Shown here in pieces: positions 47,196 to 56,709 of a stretch of DNA of 64,000 bases. The notes beneath the pieces were generated by a model, which saw only the letters and a program-made list of their open reading frames with translations, was not told where the DNA came from and made no database searches. Position 1 is the stretch's first letter; each line of letters begins with the position of its first letter. The position numbers and the translations under genes were made by a program. The stretch is from Parerythrobacter jejuensis (GTDB lineage Bacteria > Pseudomonadota > Alphaproteobacteria > Sphingomonadales > Sphingomonadaceae): positions 620,001 to 684,000 of the forward strand of contig NZ_BAAAZF010000001.1 in assembly GCF_039536765.1 (NCBI RefSeq). The letters are read 5' to 3'.

Positions 47196-48411
47196 CGCGC
47201 TTTGCCTCCGGCCTGCGCATGATCGCTTCCAGCGGAGCCAGCATGGCAGGCCAGCTTTGCCGGGCGAGCACATATTCACGGGCTGCGCGCGCCATTTCAG
47301 CCGCTTCGTCCCGCTCGTCGATCAGCGTTAGCGCACGCCCGATCATCATCGGATCGCCATCGGCCACGGCGAAATGCACACTGTCTTGCGCATCGATCCC
47401 GGTCGCGGCTTCGGGCGACAGCAGCACAGGCCGCGCCATGGCCATCGCCTCGAGAACTTTGTTCTGGATGCCACGCGCGATTGTCAGGGGTGCGATGACC
47501 AGATCGGCCGCCGCCAGGAACGGTTTCACGTCCGGCACTGCGCCCCACACCCGGATGCCATCCTGCCCATCATGGTCAAGCAGCTTGGCGACCGGCGCAC
47601 GCCCGACGATGTGGAACTTCGCGTCGGGATGATGCTTGCGAATGGCTGGCAGGATTTTATGGATCACGCGCTCCGCCGCCACAATATTGGGCGGGTAGTC
47701 CATCTGCCCCGTAAAAACGAGTTGCGGACCAGAGGCAGTGAAGAGTTTGGAATGCGGCTCCACCTTACGGGGGTCAAACAGGTCTGCATCGATGCCGTTG
47801 CGGATCGCACATATGCTGGTGCCTGCCGGAACGATCAGGCGTGACCGGAACAGGTTTGCTTCGTTCTCGCTGATCAGGATGGTTTCATCGGCCCGGTGCG
47901 CCAGTCGCTCTTCTTCGCGGGCAAGGACCTTGCCCTCGCGCCGGTCGATGACCTTGCGTGGCCAGGAACCTTCGATGCCGTAAGCTTCGAACTTCGCGCT
48001 ATCGACGTCGCACAAATCCACCACCACGCGCCCGGCAAAGTCTGCCGGCACATATTGCCCCATCTGGCCCGAGAACACGAAGATTGTGTCGATCTCGTGC
48101 TTGGCGAGACATGTCCCGATCCAGCTACGTAAGGCTGCGCTTTCAAACGCGGTCAGGCTGACCGGCTTGCCCGATCCCAACGCCTCCAGCCCTGCCAGCG
48201 GCAACGGCTTTGTCCGCCGGACCAGGCAATGGCTCTTCGCGATTTCAGTCAATTCACTCTCTGCGGCCATATCCGCATCAGTCTCGCCGAAACACGCAAC
48301 ATGGACCGGCTGCATCGCTGCCAGCGCCTTGAGCAAATGGTGAGAGCGGATCTTGTCACCCCGGTCCGGCGGAAACGGAATGCGATGCGCGAGAAACAGA
48401 ATATCACCCAT
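47185..48411 (-). CDS. Glycosyltransferase, XrtA/PEP-CTERM associated
   Basis: This 408-residue GT-B-fold glycosyltransferase has the group 1 family patterns ICAIRNGIDADLFDP and LVFTGQMDYPPN, and the acidic/phosphate binding region LVIAPLTIARGIQNKVLEAM. The N-terminal start FLAHRIPFPPDRGDKIRSHH matches the exosortase-linked subfamily. The start at 48411 makes an ATGA overlap with the FemAB gene. The sugar donor and acceptor are unknown; it probably adds a residue to the exported polysaccharide repeat. Confidence 0.9.
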   Translation of the reverse strand: MGDILFLAHRIPFPPDRGDKIRSHHLLKALAAMQPVHVACFGETDADMAAESELTEIAKSHCLVRRTKPLPLAGLEALGSGKPVSLTAFESAALRSWIGTCLAKHEIDTIFVFSGQMGQYVPADFAGRVVVDLCDVDSAKFEAYGIEGSWPRKVIDRREGKVLAREEERLAHRADETILISENEANLFRSRLIVPAGTSICAIRNGIDADLFDPRKVEPHSKLFTASGPQLVFTGQMDYPPNIVAAERVIHKILPAIRKHHPDAKFHIVGRAPVAKLLDHDGQDGIRVWGAVPDVKPFLAAADLVIAPLTIARGIQNKVLEAMAMARPVLLSPEAATGIDAQDSVHFAVADGDPMMIGRALTLIDERDEAAEMARAAREYVLARQSWPAMLAPLEAIMRRPEAKRDAA

Positions 48412-49475
48412 CAGCCCAACCCGCGGGCAATCAACGGACCAATGCGATTGGCGACCGACAGTGGGAGTCTCTTCCACAATTGGATCTTGCGCGAATAGGC
48501 GTCGCTGGTGGGATCGACATCACGCTTGCCGCCACCGGCCGCTGTCCATGTTCCGTATGTCAGCGGTTCTGGATCGAAACCCCAGTTCTTCTTGAAATTA
48601 TAGGGCCCGCTGCCAGTCTTGGAGCGCCCGAAATCGAACCGGATGCAACCCTTGCTACGGGCGTGACACATCAGCTGGTAATACATCACTTCGTTGGCCC
48701 GCAGGTGGCGGGCTTCGAACCGGCCCCCGCCCCAATACGGCATCGCCGCACCCATATGGTAGAGACTGAGAACACTGGCGACCGCGCGACCGCCGGCCCA
48801 CACGGTCAGGATATCGGCCTCGTCGCCAAACGCATCGAGTACGGCGTCGAACAGGCTGTGCGGGAAAACCGGCGTACCAAGGTTGCGGACACTTTCAGCG
48901 TAGCAGGCGTAATGCGCCTGGCGATCTTCTGCCCCCGACCCGATGGTAACCCGTAGTTCGTTCTTCAATCCCTTACGGACCTCGGCCCGCTGCTTGCGCG
49001 GAATGGCGAGCAGCTGCGCTTCGTCATCGTCGGCAAGTGGACCGGAGAAATTGCAATGGCTCTCGGACTGCACGTCCCAATCGTCGGGATAAGTCCCGCC
49101 CCGCAATTCCACCGAAGCGCAGGCTTCCCGCTGCGCCAACTCTGTCGCCAGTTGGCACAGTTTGCGTGCCGTTGTTGGTGATGACGCCAAGACGCCGCCA
49201 TCCACGGCAAACCCGCTGGAGACAAGCGCGCGTGGAAACAGCAGCGAATGAACCACGCTGAGGGGGAGCCAGCCGGTCAACTCGCCGCCCTTCTCCGCGA
49301 TCAGACCGGTCGCTTTCTGTCCGGTCCCGCGCTCTACCGCTGTCAGCCATTTTGGCAGATGGAACGGCGAGCCGTTCCAACGATAAACGAAGTCTGTAAT
49401 CCGCGCCGCTTCGCCCGGATCAGCCAGATCGACCTGGGTAAAAACCTCTTCGCAAAGGGAAAAGGGCGCGTTCAT
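48411..49475 (-). CDS. FemAB-type GNAT transferase, XrtA/PEP-CTERM associated
   Basis: This 354-residue protein resembles the FemAB/GNAT transferases found next to exosortase A. The domain has a CDFNHV-like ESHCNFSG turn, KQRAEVRKGLKN, and the C-terminal FDFGRSKTGSGPYNFKKNWGF motif that marks this family. Family members may transfer amino-acid or acyl groups to envelope sugars or peptides. The ATG at 49475 overlaps the deacetylase stop. An open frame upstream of it reads into that gene. Confidence 0.88.
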   Translation of the reverse strand: MNAPFSLCEEVFTQVDLADPGEAARITDFVYRWNGSPFHLPKWLTAVERGTGQKATGLIAEKGGELTGWLPLSVVHSLLFPRALVSSGFAVDGGVLASSPTTARKLCQLATELAQREACASVELRGGTYPDDWDVQSESHCNFSGPLADDDEAQLLAIPRKQRAEVRKGLKNELRVTIGSGAEDRQAHYACYAESVRNLGTPVFPHSLFDAVLDAFGDEADILTVWAGGRAVASVLSLYHMGAAMPYWGGGRFEARHLRANEVMYYQLMCHARSKGCIRFDFGRSKTGSGPYNFKKNWGFDPEPLTYGTWTAAGGGKRDVDPTSDAYSRKIQLWKRLPLSVANRIGPLIARGLG

Positions 49476-50365
49476 GCCGTTTCCTCTGACGGCAATTCGC
49501 CCGCCAGTTGCGCCTCGCGATAGGCAATCGTGTCCATCCGACCCCACGCAAAGTCGTGGACTAACTCGCCCAGCTTGCCGGCCATCTTGTCGAGATTGGT
49601 ATAGTGGCGCAGCTTCGACCGGACCGGCGCATGGCCGACACGGGGCTGGCCAGGATCGATTTCCCACGGGTGGAAATAGAACACAGCCGGGCGCTGTTCG
49701 TCACGGTTGACCTGTCGGATCGCCCAACGGCTGAACGCATAAGGAAGCACGCGGAAGAAACCGCCACCGCCAGCTGCTACGCGCTTGCCACCCAGAATGG
49801 CTGTCGTCACCGGGATTTCGACCAGATCTGACCAGGGCAGTGGCTTGAAGGCAAAACGTGGCGCTTCCCGCCAGCCGTAATGATCGTGCACAATCGGGGC
49901 GACGCTACTGGAATAGGCATAGCCTTGCTCGGCCAGCTCCAGATAGGCCCACGGGGTGCGACTATCGATCGAAAAGCTGGGTGCGCGATAACCTGTAATC
50001 TTCACCCCGCCGGCATCCTCCAGGATCATCCGGGCGAGCTTGATGTCACCGGCAAATTGCTTGCGGTCGAAGTTGAAGACCCGGCCGTGATCATAGCCAT
50101 GGCTGGCCAGTTCATGCCCCTTCTCCACAATCCGGCGCATCAGTGGCCCATGCCTTTTGGCCACCCAGCCAAGGGTGAAGAATGTGGCCTTGACGTCGGC
50201 CTCGTCAAACAGGTCGAGAATGCGCATGACGTTGTCTTCCACGCGCAGGGACATGCTGCTCCATTGGCTGCGATCGATAACCTTCTCGAACGCACCGACC
50301 TGGAACCAATCCTCGACATCGACGGATAGGCCATTGGTGATCTGCGGCGTTTTCACAGCGCCCAT
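49472..50365 (-). CDS. Polysaccharide deacetylase, XrtA/PEP-CTERM associated
   Basis: This 297-residue NodB-type esterase removes acetyl groups from polysaccharide. SVDVEDWFQ supplies the first aspartate, ELASHGYDH the metal histidines, and a conserved RAPSFSID and FYFHPWEID strand close the active site. The start at 50365 is close to an AAGGGAG ribosome-binding site; ATG at 50404 is an alternative. A single-domain enzyme without an obvious signal peptide, as in other members of this system. Confidence 0.9.
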   Translation of the reverse strand: MGAVKTPQITNGLSVDVEDWFQVGAFEKVIDRSQWSSMSLRVEDNVMRILDLFDEADVKATFFTLGWVAKRHGPLMRRIVEKGHELASHGYDHGRVFNFDRKQFAGDIKLARMILEDAGGVKITGYRAPSFSIDSRTPWAYLELAEQGYAYSSSVAPIVHDHYGWREAPRFAFKPLPWSDLVEIPVTTAILGGKRVAAGGGGFFRVLPYAFSRWAIRQVNRDEQRPAVFYFHPWEIDPGQPRVGHAPVRSKLRHYTNLDKMAGKLGELVHDFAWGRMDTIAYREAQLAGELPSEETA

Positions 50366-50375
50366 TCTCCCTTGA

Positions 50376-51560
50376 TCAAGCAGCCTGGCGATCGTCGCCT
50401 TCAATCCACTCGATCATCATGGTCAGTACCTGCTTCACGCTTTGCTCTTGCTCCTCGACACGCTTCTCAAGCGCATCGAGCCGGGCAAAGAACTCGTCGG
50501 AGCGATCATTTTCAGCCACGCTCGGTTCGGCCTTGGCCTGAGCCGAAAGTGCCGCGATCGCTTCTTGTAGTTCAGCGATCTGGGCATCGCGCTGTGCCAG
50601 CAATTCTTCAAATTGCCCGCTTGCGCTTGCTGATGCTGCTGCCACTTGCTCGGGCGCGGTATGCTCTTCTGCAACGTGCTTGATCGGCCCGGGTGCAGGC
50701 GCAGGCTCTTTCTTCGGCATCGGCTTTGGCGCAGCTTCCGGAAATGCATTGTCGCCCGCCATTTCTTTCAGGACCGAGCTGAGCATCGCATTGTCGATCC
50801 GTGTGCGCTGTTCAACAGCACCCAACAGCAGCAAGCGCGTGGCAACCTGGTTGACCCGGCGCGGAATGCCGCCAGTGGCTTCGTACATCTCGGCAAAGAC
50901 GCGCTGGTCCCAGGCCGGGTTGCCTTGCCAACCGACACAGGCAAGCCGGTGCTCGATATAAGGTTGCAGTTCTTCCGGCTCCATTGCGCCAAGGTGGTGT
51001 GCAGCGATCACGCGCTGGCGCAGTTGCTCCAGCTCGCCATGTGTCGCCAGCACATCCTTGAATTCCGGCTGGCCGAGCAGCAGCTGCTGCAGCAACGGAT
51101 GCGAGCCAAGCTGGAAGTTTGACATCATCCGCAGCTCTTCGAGCGCTTCAATGCTGAGGTTCTGCGATTCATCGACCACCAGCAAGCAACGCCGGCCGGC
51201 GCGCGCTTCTTCGTGGAGGAAATCTTCAATTGCTCCCAGCGCCGCGGCTTTGTCGTGGCCTTCGATATCGAGGCCAAAGCTCTGCGCCACAACATGGACG
51301 AGTTCTTCCCCGTCGAGATTGCTGGTCACGACCTGCCCGACCGTCATCTGGTCCGGATCGATCTTCTGCATCAAATGCGCAACCAGGGTTGATTTGCCTG
51401 ATCCGATCTCGCCGGTGATGACAATGAAGCCTTCACCCTGAGCCATGCCATAGCCGAGATAGGACAGCGCCTTGCGGTGCGTCGCGCTCTCGAAATAGAA
51501 ATCCGGATCCGGCGTCAGCTGGAAAGGACGCCCCGTCAGGCCATAAAAATCATCGAACAT
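50376..51560 (-). CDS. XrtA-associated ATPase (ExeA/GspA-like AAA)
   Basis: This 394-residue AAA protein has Walker A GEIGSGKSTLVAH and Walker B CLLVVDESQNL, followed by sensor-type FQLGSHPLLQQLLLGQPEF. The C-terminal third (after residue 270) is a proline/alanine linker and coiled coil with hydrophobic heptads (AQIAELQEAI, RLDALEKRVEEQEQSV). Members drive assembly or energising of the exopolysaccharide machinery (inference). It starts 19 bases after the outer-membrane barrel gene. Confidence 0.9.
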   Translation of the reverse strand: MFDDFYGLTGRPFQLTPDPDFYFESATHRKALSYLGYGMAQGEGFIVITGEIGSGKSTLVAHLMQKIDPDQMTVGQVVTSNLDGEELVHVVAQSFGLDIEGHDKAAALGAIEDFLHEEARAGRRCLLVVDESQNLSIEALEELRMMSNFQLGSHPLLQQLLLGQPEFKDVLATHGELEQLRQRVIAAHHLGAMEPEELQPYIEHRLACVGWQGNPAWDQRVFAEMYEATGGIPRRVNQVATRLLLLGAVEQRTRIDNAMLSSVLKEMAGDNAFPEAAPKPMPKKEPAPAPGPIKHVAEEHTAPEQVAAASASASGQFEELLAQRDAQIAELQEAIAALSAQAKAEPSVAENDRSDEFFARLDALEKRVEEQEQSVKQVLTMMIEWIEGDDRQAA

Positions 51561-51579
51561 TGTTCAGTCCTTTTCGGGG

Positions 51580-53280
51580 TCAGAAGTCGTAGCGCAGGCC
51601 GACAAGCGCGGAGGCCGTTTTCAGGTCCTCGCCTGCCGCTTCGCTGTTGAGATAGTCCAGAGCCACAGCTGCACGTGCCGACAGACCGCCATAGATATAC
51701 CGGCGGTAGGCCGCCGATGCGCCGAGAATGGTCGCGTCGGTATCGGTGAAGTCGCTGGTCAGGTAATTGGCATAGGCGTTGACCGAGAAGCCGGCATTGC
51801 GGCCCAATTCGCCACTGACTGCGATGCTGCCATAGAAACTCTCTTCGCTCAGGCCGTCGGCACCGGCCAAGACCGTGCCTTGGGCTGCGATAAAGGTCCG
51901 GCGATCATATCCGATCCCGACAGAGGCATTCATCCGGCTGCCCACGGCGCGCGAATACGACAGTACGCCGCCACGGCTGCGGAATACGGCGCTGCGGACA
52001 GAACCAAGGGCACCGCCGAGGCAGTTGCCGCCCTCGAGGCTGGTGACACAGCCATTGAGATCACCTGTCAACGGATTGCGATTGGCTTCGAAATTGGTCG
52101 GCAAGGCGACGAGTGCGTTGTTTAGAACGCCGCCGAAACCGGCGACCCCGTCATATACCGACAGGTTGACCGAGCTACGCGCATTGGGCGCATAGGCGAA
52201 GCTGCCGTAATAGGTGTCGCTATCATAACGGCGACCATAATGCGCTTCGAATGCCGTCCGGCGCGATGGGCGCCAGACAACGCCGACATCCCAGATCAAT
52301 CCGTCGGTTTCGAAGGCGATCTGGCGTGGAGCGCTGGTATCGGTCACGAAACGACCATCGGCATCGATAACCGGTGCGCCGCCAGCATCCAGCACGGCAT
52401 CGCGGCTGGATACTTTGACATCTTCATAGCCAACGCCGCCAACCACGGCGAACTCGGAGGTCACGGGCACCGTCACATCGCCGCGCACATAAACATCGCG
52501 CACACGCTGATCGAGGTTGGAGATATCTTCCTGATAAAACCCTGCACCAGCACCAAGGCCGACCGGCAGAACCGTGTTCGGCTTCACACCCAGCGACGCG
52601 TTGGCGCTGTGCGTAGTGCTATCATCAAACACATCGACGGCCGGGCCGCCTGGCGTGGTGACGACTGCATCGGGTGCCTCGACGCGGGTATAGCCGAAGC
52701 GATAATTGGCGCTGACGGCGACTTCACCAACTTTGGTCGCAAGGTTCGGACCGGCATAGGCCGAGTAGATCCGGCTTTCATCTTCCGCGCCCAACCCTTC
52801 GACTGGATTCAGGGACGCACCGCCGCCATTGTCGACTTGCGTGCGGGCTGCGAGCGCACCCGCTTCGACCGTCAGGACTTGCGGAACGACCGAGGCATAG
52901 CCCCGGGCGATGCCGGTAACCGTATCGCTGTCCAGCGCCGCATCGCCATAGCCGATATTGCGCTCGTACCGCAGCGAGACTGAACCGCCATTGTTGCGAC
53001 CCTGCACGGAGGCATCGACACCGGCAGCCACCTGGCTGAAAGTAACAACATCATCGTTGGGCGAAAGCTCCGCCAGAACGACCTGGCTCACCTCGATATA
53101 AGGGGTGACTGTCGCCCGCTTGCGCTGCGGGCGCTCGCTGCGTTCGTCGCGCGAACTTCTTTCGCTGCGATCACCACCGCCGGTAACGGCATCGTCAGGA
53201 CCGTAGGCCTGGGCCTGTGCTATCGCTGGCATGACCAGCGCGATAGCTGCGATAGAGCTGAGATATTGGACGCGTTTCAT
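51580..53280 (-). CDS. Outer-membrane beta-barrel, XrtA/PEP-CTERM associated
   Basis: This 566-residue protein has a signal peptide (KRVQYLSSIAAIALVMPAIA) and a charged linker (residues 35-55, with RSERSSRDERSERPQRKR). The rest has alternating beta strands with aromatic residues and turns, ending in aromatic VGLRYDF, typical of outer-membrane barrels. It fits the large barrel that accompanies exosortase EPS loci, a candidate outer-membrane partner for export. Tandem ATGs occur at 53283 and 53280; I chose the second for its AAGGGG spacing. A cysteine pair (NGCVTSLEGGNCLGG) lies in a surface loop. Confidence 0.85.
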   Translation of the reverse strand: MKRVQYLSSIAAIALVMPAIAQAQAYGPDDAVTGGGDRSERSSRDERSERPQRKRATVTPYIEVSQVVLAELSPNDDVVTFSQVAAGVDASVQGRNNGGSVSLRYERNIGYGDAALDSDTVTGIARGYASVVPQVLTVEAGALAARTQVDNGGGASLNPVEGLGAEDESRIYSAYAGPNLATKVGEVAVSANYRFGYTRVEAPDAVVTTPGGPAVDVFDDSTTHSANASLGVKPNTVLPVGLGAGAGFYQEDISNLDQRVRDVYVRGDVTVPVTSEFAVVGGVGYEDVKVSSRDAVLDAGGAPVIDADGRFVTDTSAPRQIAFETDGLIWDVGVVWRPSRRTAFEAHYGRRYDSDTYYGSFAYAPNARSSVNLSVYDGVAGFGGVLNNALVALPTNFEANRNPLTGDLNGCVTSLEGGNCLGGALGSVRSAVFRSRGGVLSYSRAVGSRMNASVGIGYDRRTFIAAQGTVLAGADGLSEESFYGSIAVSGELGRNAGFSVNAYANYLTSDFTDTDATILGASAAYRRYIYGGLSARAAVALDYLNSEAAGEDLKTASALVGLRYDF

Positions 53281-53293
53281 CATTCGTCCCCTT

Positions 53294-54328
53294 TCACCCG
53301 TAATAGGACCCGAAGCGGCGACCGCTCGGGCTGAAATTGGCTGCATTGAGCAGGAGTTTGATATCGTCGCAGGCGCTGAGGAGCTGACAGGCATCCTCCA
53401 TCGCGCTGCGCCCGGTCTTGTCGGCGCGCGCCACCAGCATGACTTGGCCGACATGCTTGGCCAGTTCTGCCGCAGGCGAAGCTGCCAGGGCAGGCGGCGT
53501 ATCGAAGATCACGATCCGGCCCGGCACACCCACTGTAAGCCGGTCGAGCACTTCCGCAGTCGCACCACTGGACAGGAGTTCGGACGCGGAATTGGTGTTC
53601 AGGCCAGCCGGCAAGACCCAGAGGTTGGGAATGTCGGTGCCCATCACCAGGTCTTCGACCGGCACATCGGGGTTGGCCATGGCATCCATGAAGCCGGAAC
53701 CTTTGGGCAATCCGAAGGTCGACAGGATCGACGGATTGGCGACATCGGCATCGACCAGAAGCACTTCGGTATCCCGCTCTGCCGCCATCGCAATCGCAAG
53801 GTTGGATGCGCAGAAGGTTTTGCCCTCGTCCTGGTGCGGTGAGCTGACAAGAATGCGGCGTGACTTGGCGGTGCCCTTTTCACGGGCCGTGCCGAGCAGC
53901 TGGCGCTTCACGATACGGAATTCTTCCAGCAGCTCGCTGACCGGACCATCCGGATCGATCATCCCCTGATCCCGCAGATGGGCACGGTCCACCGGATGCC
54001 GCGCGCCATCGAATACGGGCGCAAGCGGCGCGCCCTCGACTACGGCAGGAACGGCGGGTGCCGCCGCCGGAACCGGCAGATTCGCGGCCGGTTCGACCTC
54101 GGTTGCTATATGTGCCTGCGCAACAGGTTCGGCCACAGGCGCCTCGGCACCCTTGCGGGTCACCTTCTTGGCACGCTTCATCGGGCGTTCGGAAAGCTTG
54201 CCCGGCATTGCTGCAGGTTTGAAACTGTCAAACCCGAATGCACCGCTGGCACGCTCCAGCAAGGAACTTTCCTTGCTCTCGCCCGGGCCACCTTCACCAG
54301 GGAGGGGGATTTTCTTGTGTTCGGTCAT
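53294..54328 (-). CDS. XrtA-associated tyrosine autokinase (CpsD/Wzc kinase-like)
   Basis: This 344-residue soluble bacterial tyrosine kinase controls polysaccharide polymerisation and export. The Walker A region is SSPHQDEGKTFCASNLA, the Walker A' VLLVDADVANPS, and Walker B VIFDTPPALA. The C-terminus ends in RRFGSYYG, with likely autophosphorylated tyrosines. A proline/alanine-rich N-terminal segment (about residues 55-110) is low in complexity. It lies 10 bases after the chain-length gene, so the kinase is separate from the Wzz partner as in Gram-positive CapAB systems. Confidence 0.92.
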   Translation of the reverse strand: MTEHKKIPLPGEGGPGESKESSLLERASGAFGFDSFKPAAMPGKLSERPMKRAKKVTRKGAEAPVAEPVAQAHIATEVEPAANLPVPAAAPAVPAVVEGAPLAPVFDGARHPVDRAHLRDQGMIDPDGPVSELLEEFRIVKRQLLGTAREKGTAKSRRILVSSPHQDEGKTFCASNLAIAMAAERDTEVLLVDADVANPSILSTFGLPKGSGFMDAMANPDVPVEDLVMGTDIPNLWVLPAGLNTNSASELLSSGATAEVLDRLTVGVPGRIVIFDTPPALAASPAAELAKHVGQVMLVARADKTGRSAMEDACQLLSACDDIKLLLNAANFSPSGRRFGSYYG

Positions 54329-54338
54329 TTCCCTCTCC

Positions 54339-55868
54339 TCAGGCCACGCTGCCGACTTGGATGAATTCGACGGCCATCAGGATCACCAGGACCCCGACCA
54401 GAGCGGCGGTTCCGGCAAAGAACATCTTGGTGCGCTTTGCTTCCTCCGCCCGTTGCTGGTCCGTCAGGCTGGTCGAGATCGCGCCCAGGACCGGCAGACC
54501 AATGGCCCGCTGAAGCCCAGCCGTGGTGGCAAAGGTCGATTTGAGCTGCGTCATCGCGATGGCCGCACCAACGCCTGAACCCAATCCGGCGATCAGGACG
54601 CCAAGGAGGAGGAGCGGACGATTGGGCGCTGCCGGTTTGAGCGGCAGTGCCGGCGCATCAATGATGTCGAAACGGAACGAACTGCGCTGGCTTTCCAGAT
54701 TGCTCCGGAGCTCCATTTCCTCACGGTCTTGCAGCAGCTCGTCATACTTCTTCTTCAACACTTCGTAATCACGGCCAATGCGCTGGGCCTCCGCCGCGAG
54801 GGCAGGTTCGCTGGCCTGGTCGGCAATGGTCATCGAAATGTCAGCCTGAAGCGCGGCTTTGCGCGCCATCAAGGCCTGCACATTGGCCTGGCGTTCGGCG
54901 CGGATCGAGACCAGCGAGCTATAGGCCGGGTTCGGAATATTGCCCGAACCTGCCGGTCCTTCGCGGGCAGCCTGTTCGCGTAGCAAGGCTACCTGCTTGA
55001 GCGCAGCTTGCATGTCGGGGTGGCTATTCTTCAGGCCACGAGCCCGCAATTGGGCTACCTGGGCCTGCGATTGCGCCAGTGCGCCTGCCGCGGAATTCGG
55101 GTTCACGCCCGTAGCGCCTGGCAGGGTCTGGGGAGTACCTGCCAGCTGGCCGTTGATGGCGGCTGCGGCACTCTGTGCAGCGGCAAGGTCAGCCTCTACG
55201 CCGCGCATTTCAATGCGGGCCTGCTGCAGCTTGGTTGAAATCGCAGTTGCACCGCCAATCAGTTCGGGATGCTCGGCTTCGAATTCGGTTCGGCGCGCTT
55301 CGGCAGCTTCGAGTTCCTTCGCCCGCAATTCCAGCTGCTGGTCCAGAACAGCGACGGCTTCCGCCACTTCGCCCCGGTTGCCGGCAATGTTCTCCTCGCG
55401 GAAGATGTCGAGCAGCTTCTGCACCACATCCTGCGACAAACGCGCATTCTCTGGATCGGAGAAGTGCCCCTTGCCGATTGTCGCGGTGATTTCGAAGAGA
55501 TTGTCCTCTTCGCTCTTCACACTGACAGATTCAGCAAGGCCACCGATCTCGCGTTCCATCTGCTGCGGACTGGTGACGCCGTCACCGAGCTTGGTCGAGC
55601 GGATGACCTTTTCCAGGGTCGAAGCACTGGCCAAGGTCTGCCGCACCCGCGCAATGTCGGACTTGTCACTCCCGGCAATACCGGTCTGCTTGGTCAGGAT
55701 ATCGTCGAGCTGGACAAAGATCTTGGCTTTTGACTCATAGGAATTGGGGATCATCGCGACGACCAGCCAACCGGCCAGACACACGCCCCATGCAACACCC
55801 AGCACGAGCCATTTCCTGGCCCATGCCGAGTAGATCGCTGCGCGAACTTCTTCGAAGACTTCGTTCAT
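54339..55868 (-). CDS. XrtA-associated polysaccharide chain-length determinant (Wzz type)
   Basis: This 509-residue inner-membrane protein has an N-terminal helix (VLGVAWGVCLAGWLVVAMIP), a long periplasmic coiled-coil part (residues 40-410) and two C-terminal hydrophobic segments (LLLLGVLIAGLGSGVGAAIA and GTAALVGVLVILMAV). It sets polymer length and joins the periplasm to the kinase. It lies between the Wza-type exporter and the tyrosine kinase genes. The C-terminal kinase domain of fused Wzc proteins is absent. Confidence 0.91.
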   Translation of the reverse strand: MNEVFEEVRAAIYSAWARKWLVLGVAWGVCLAGWLVVAMIPNSYESKAKIFVQLDDILTKQTGIAGSDKSDIARVRQTLASASTLEKVIRSTKLGDGVTSPQQMEREIGGLAESVSVKSEEDNLFEITATIGKGHFSDPENARLSQDVVQKLLDIFREENIAGNRGEVAEAVAVLDQQLELRAKELEAAEARRTEFEAEHPELIGGATAISTKLQQARIEMRGVEADLAAAQSAAAAINGQLAGTPQTLPGATGVNPNSAAGALAQSQAQVAQLRARGLKNSHPDMQAALKQVALLREQAAREGPAGSGNIPNPAYSSLVSIRAERQANVQALMARKAALQADISMTIADQASEPALAAEAQRIGRDYEVLKKKYDELLQDREEMELRSNLESQRSSFRFDIIDAPALPLKPAAPNRPLLLLGVLIAGLGSGVGAAIAMTQLKSTFATTAGLQRAIGLPVLGAISTSLTDQQRAEEAKRTKMFFAGTAALVGVLVILMAVEFIQVGSVA

Positions 55869-55882
55869 GCGTCAGGGCCGCC

Positions 55883-56527
55883 TTAGAAACTGCTCTCGGG
55901 GATGATGATGACGTCGCCAGGCTTCAGCATGACGTTCGCCTTGCTTTCACCACGGCGCAGCAGATCAGCGAGACGCAATGCGTATTCCGCCTGCTTGCCG
56001 GTCTGCGGGTTGAAACGGATCAGTTTGGCGCGGTTGCCGGCAGCGAATTCGCTCAGACCGCCCACCGCAATCATCGCATCCAGCACCGTCATGTTCGCAC
56101 GGTAAGGTAGAGAGGCCGGCTTCTCGGTCGCACCGATCACGCGAACTTGCTGGCTGAACGTGCCGGCAAACTTGGTCACGATGACCGAAACAATCGGCTG
56201 TTCGATGAACTGCGACAGATGCAGGCGGATATCTTCCTGCAGCATGGCAGGTGTTTTCCCGACAGCAGGCATGTCCGTCACGAGCGGGATAGTCACCCGG
56301 CCATCGGGACGCACCTGAATGCTCTTGGCCCCCAGTTCGGGGTTACGCCAAACGTGAATGGAAAGCTCGTCCAGCGGACCGATTACGTATTCCTGGCTAG
56401 GCCCTTCCTGCATCGAGACAAAGCTCGCAGGCGGCAAGGTCTGTCCTCCGCCCGAGGCGCAGCCTGCCAGCGCAAGCGCAGCGCATGCGCTGCCTGCGAG
56501 GAGTGTGGGGAACCGGTTGATCGACAT
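55883..56527 (-). CDS. Polysaccharide export protein (Wza type), XrtA associated
   Basis: This 214-residue lipoprotein starts with a lipobox LAGC (cysteine at residue 23), followed by a polysaccharide-export domain (EYVIGPLDELSIHVWRNPEL, RPDGRVTIPLV) and a SLBB-type region (VRVIGATEKP, TVLDAMIAVGGLSEFA). The export channel would span the outer membrane with the barrel gene's product. It is shorter than E. coli Wza, as usual for this group. It is the first gene after the predicted EPS promoter. Confidence 0.92.
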   Translation of the reverse strand: MSINRFPTLLAGSACAALALAGCASGGGQTLPPASFVSMQEGPSQEYVIGPLDELSIHVWRNPELGAKSIQVRPDGRVTIPLVTDMPAVGKTPAMLQEDIRLHLSQFIEQPIVSVIVTKFAGTFSQQVRVIGATEKPASLPYRANMTVLDAMIAVGGLSEFAAGNRAKLIRFNPQTGKQAEYALRLADLLRRGESKANVMLKPGDVIIIPESSF

Positions 56528-56649
56528 CGAAACGCGTCCTTGGTCAAATGCGTCGACCCTGCAGTCCGGCTGATTCCGGATAGACGGGTCCCCGCGATTT
56601 GGATGCGTTTCTCGCCAAAAAGGGTGAATATCCCGTTATCTAATCAGGG

Positions 56650-56679
56650 ATTGTATGAGGCGATCCCGAAACGGGACAA
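56650..56679 (-). promoter_or_regulatory. Predicted promoter of the exopolysaccharide export operon
   Basis: On the minus strand, a -35-like TTGTCC (56674-56679) and a -10-like TACAAT (56650-56655; five of six consensus bases) lie 18 bases apart. Transcription would start near 56642, leaving a leader of about 115 bases before the Wza-type gene. The spacer holds a palindrome listed separately. Confidence 0.45.
56664..56676. promoter_or_regulatory. Palindromic operator candidate within the EPS promoter
   Basis: The perfect palindrome TCCCG-AAA-CGGGA lies between the -10 and -35 elements and touches the -35 element. Its position is what would be expected for a repressor or a spacer-acting activator. 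No regulator gene is adjacent. Confidence 0.35.
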
Positions 56680-56709
56680 CGCCTGCGTAAAGGTTAAGCG
56701 CCCGTTAGG

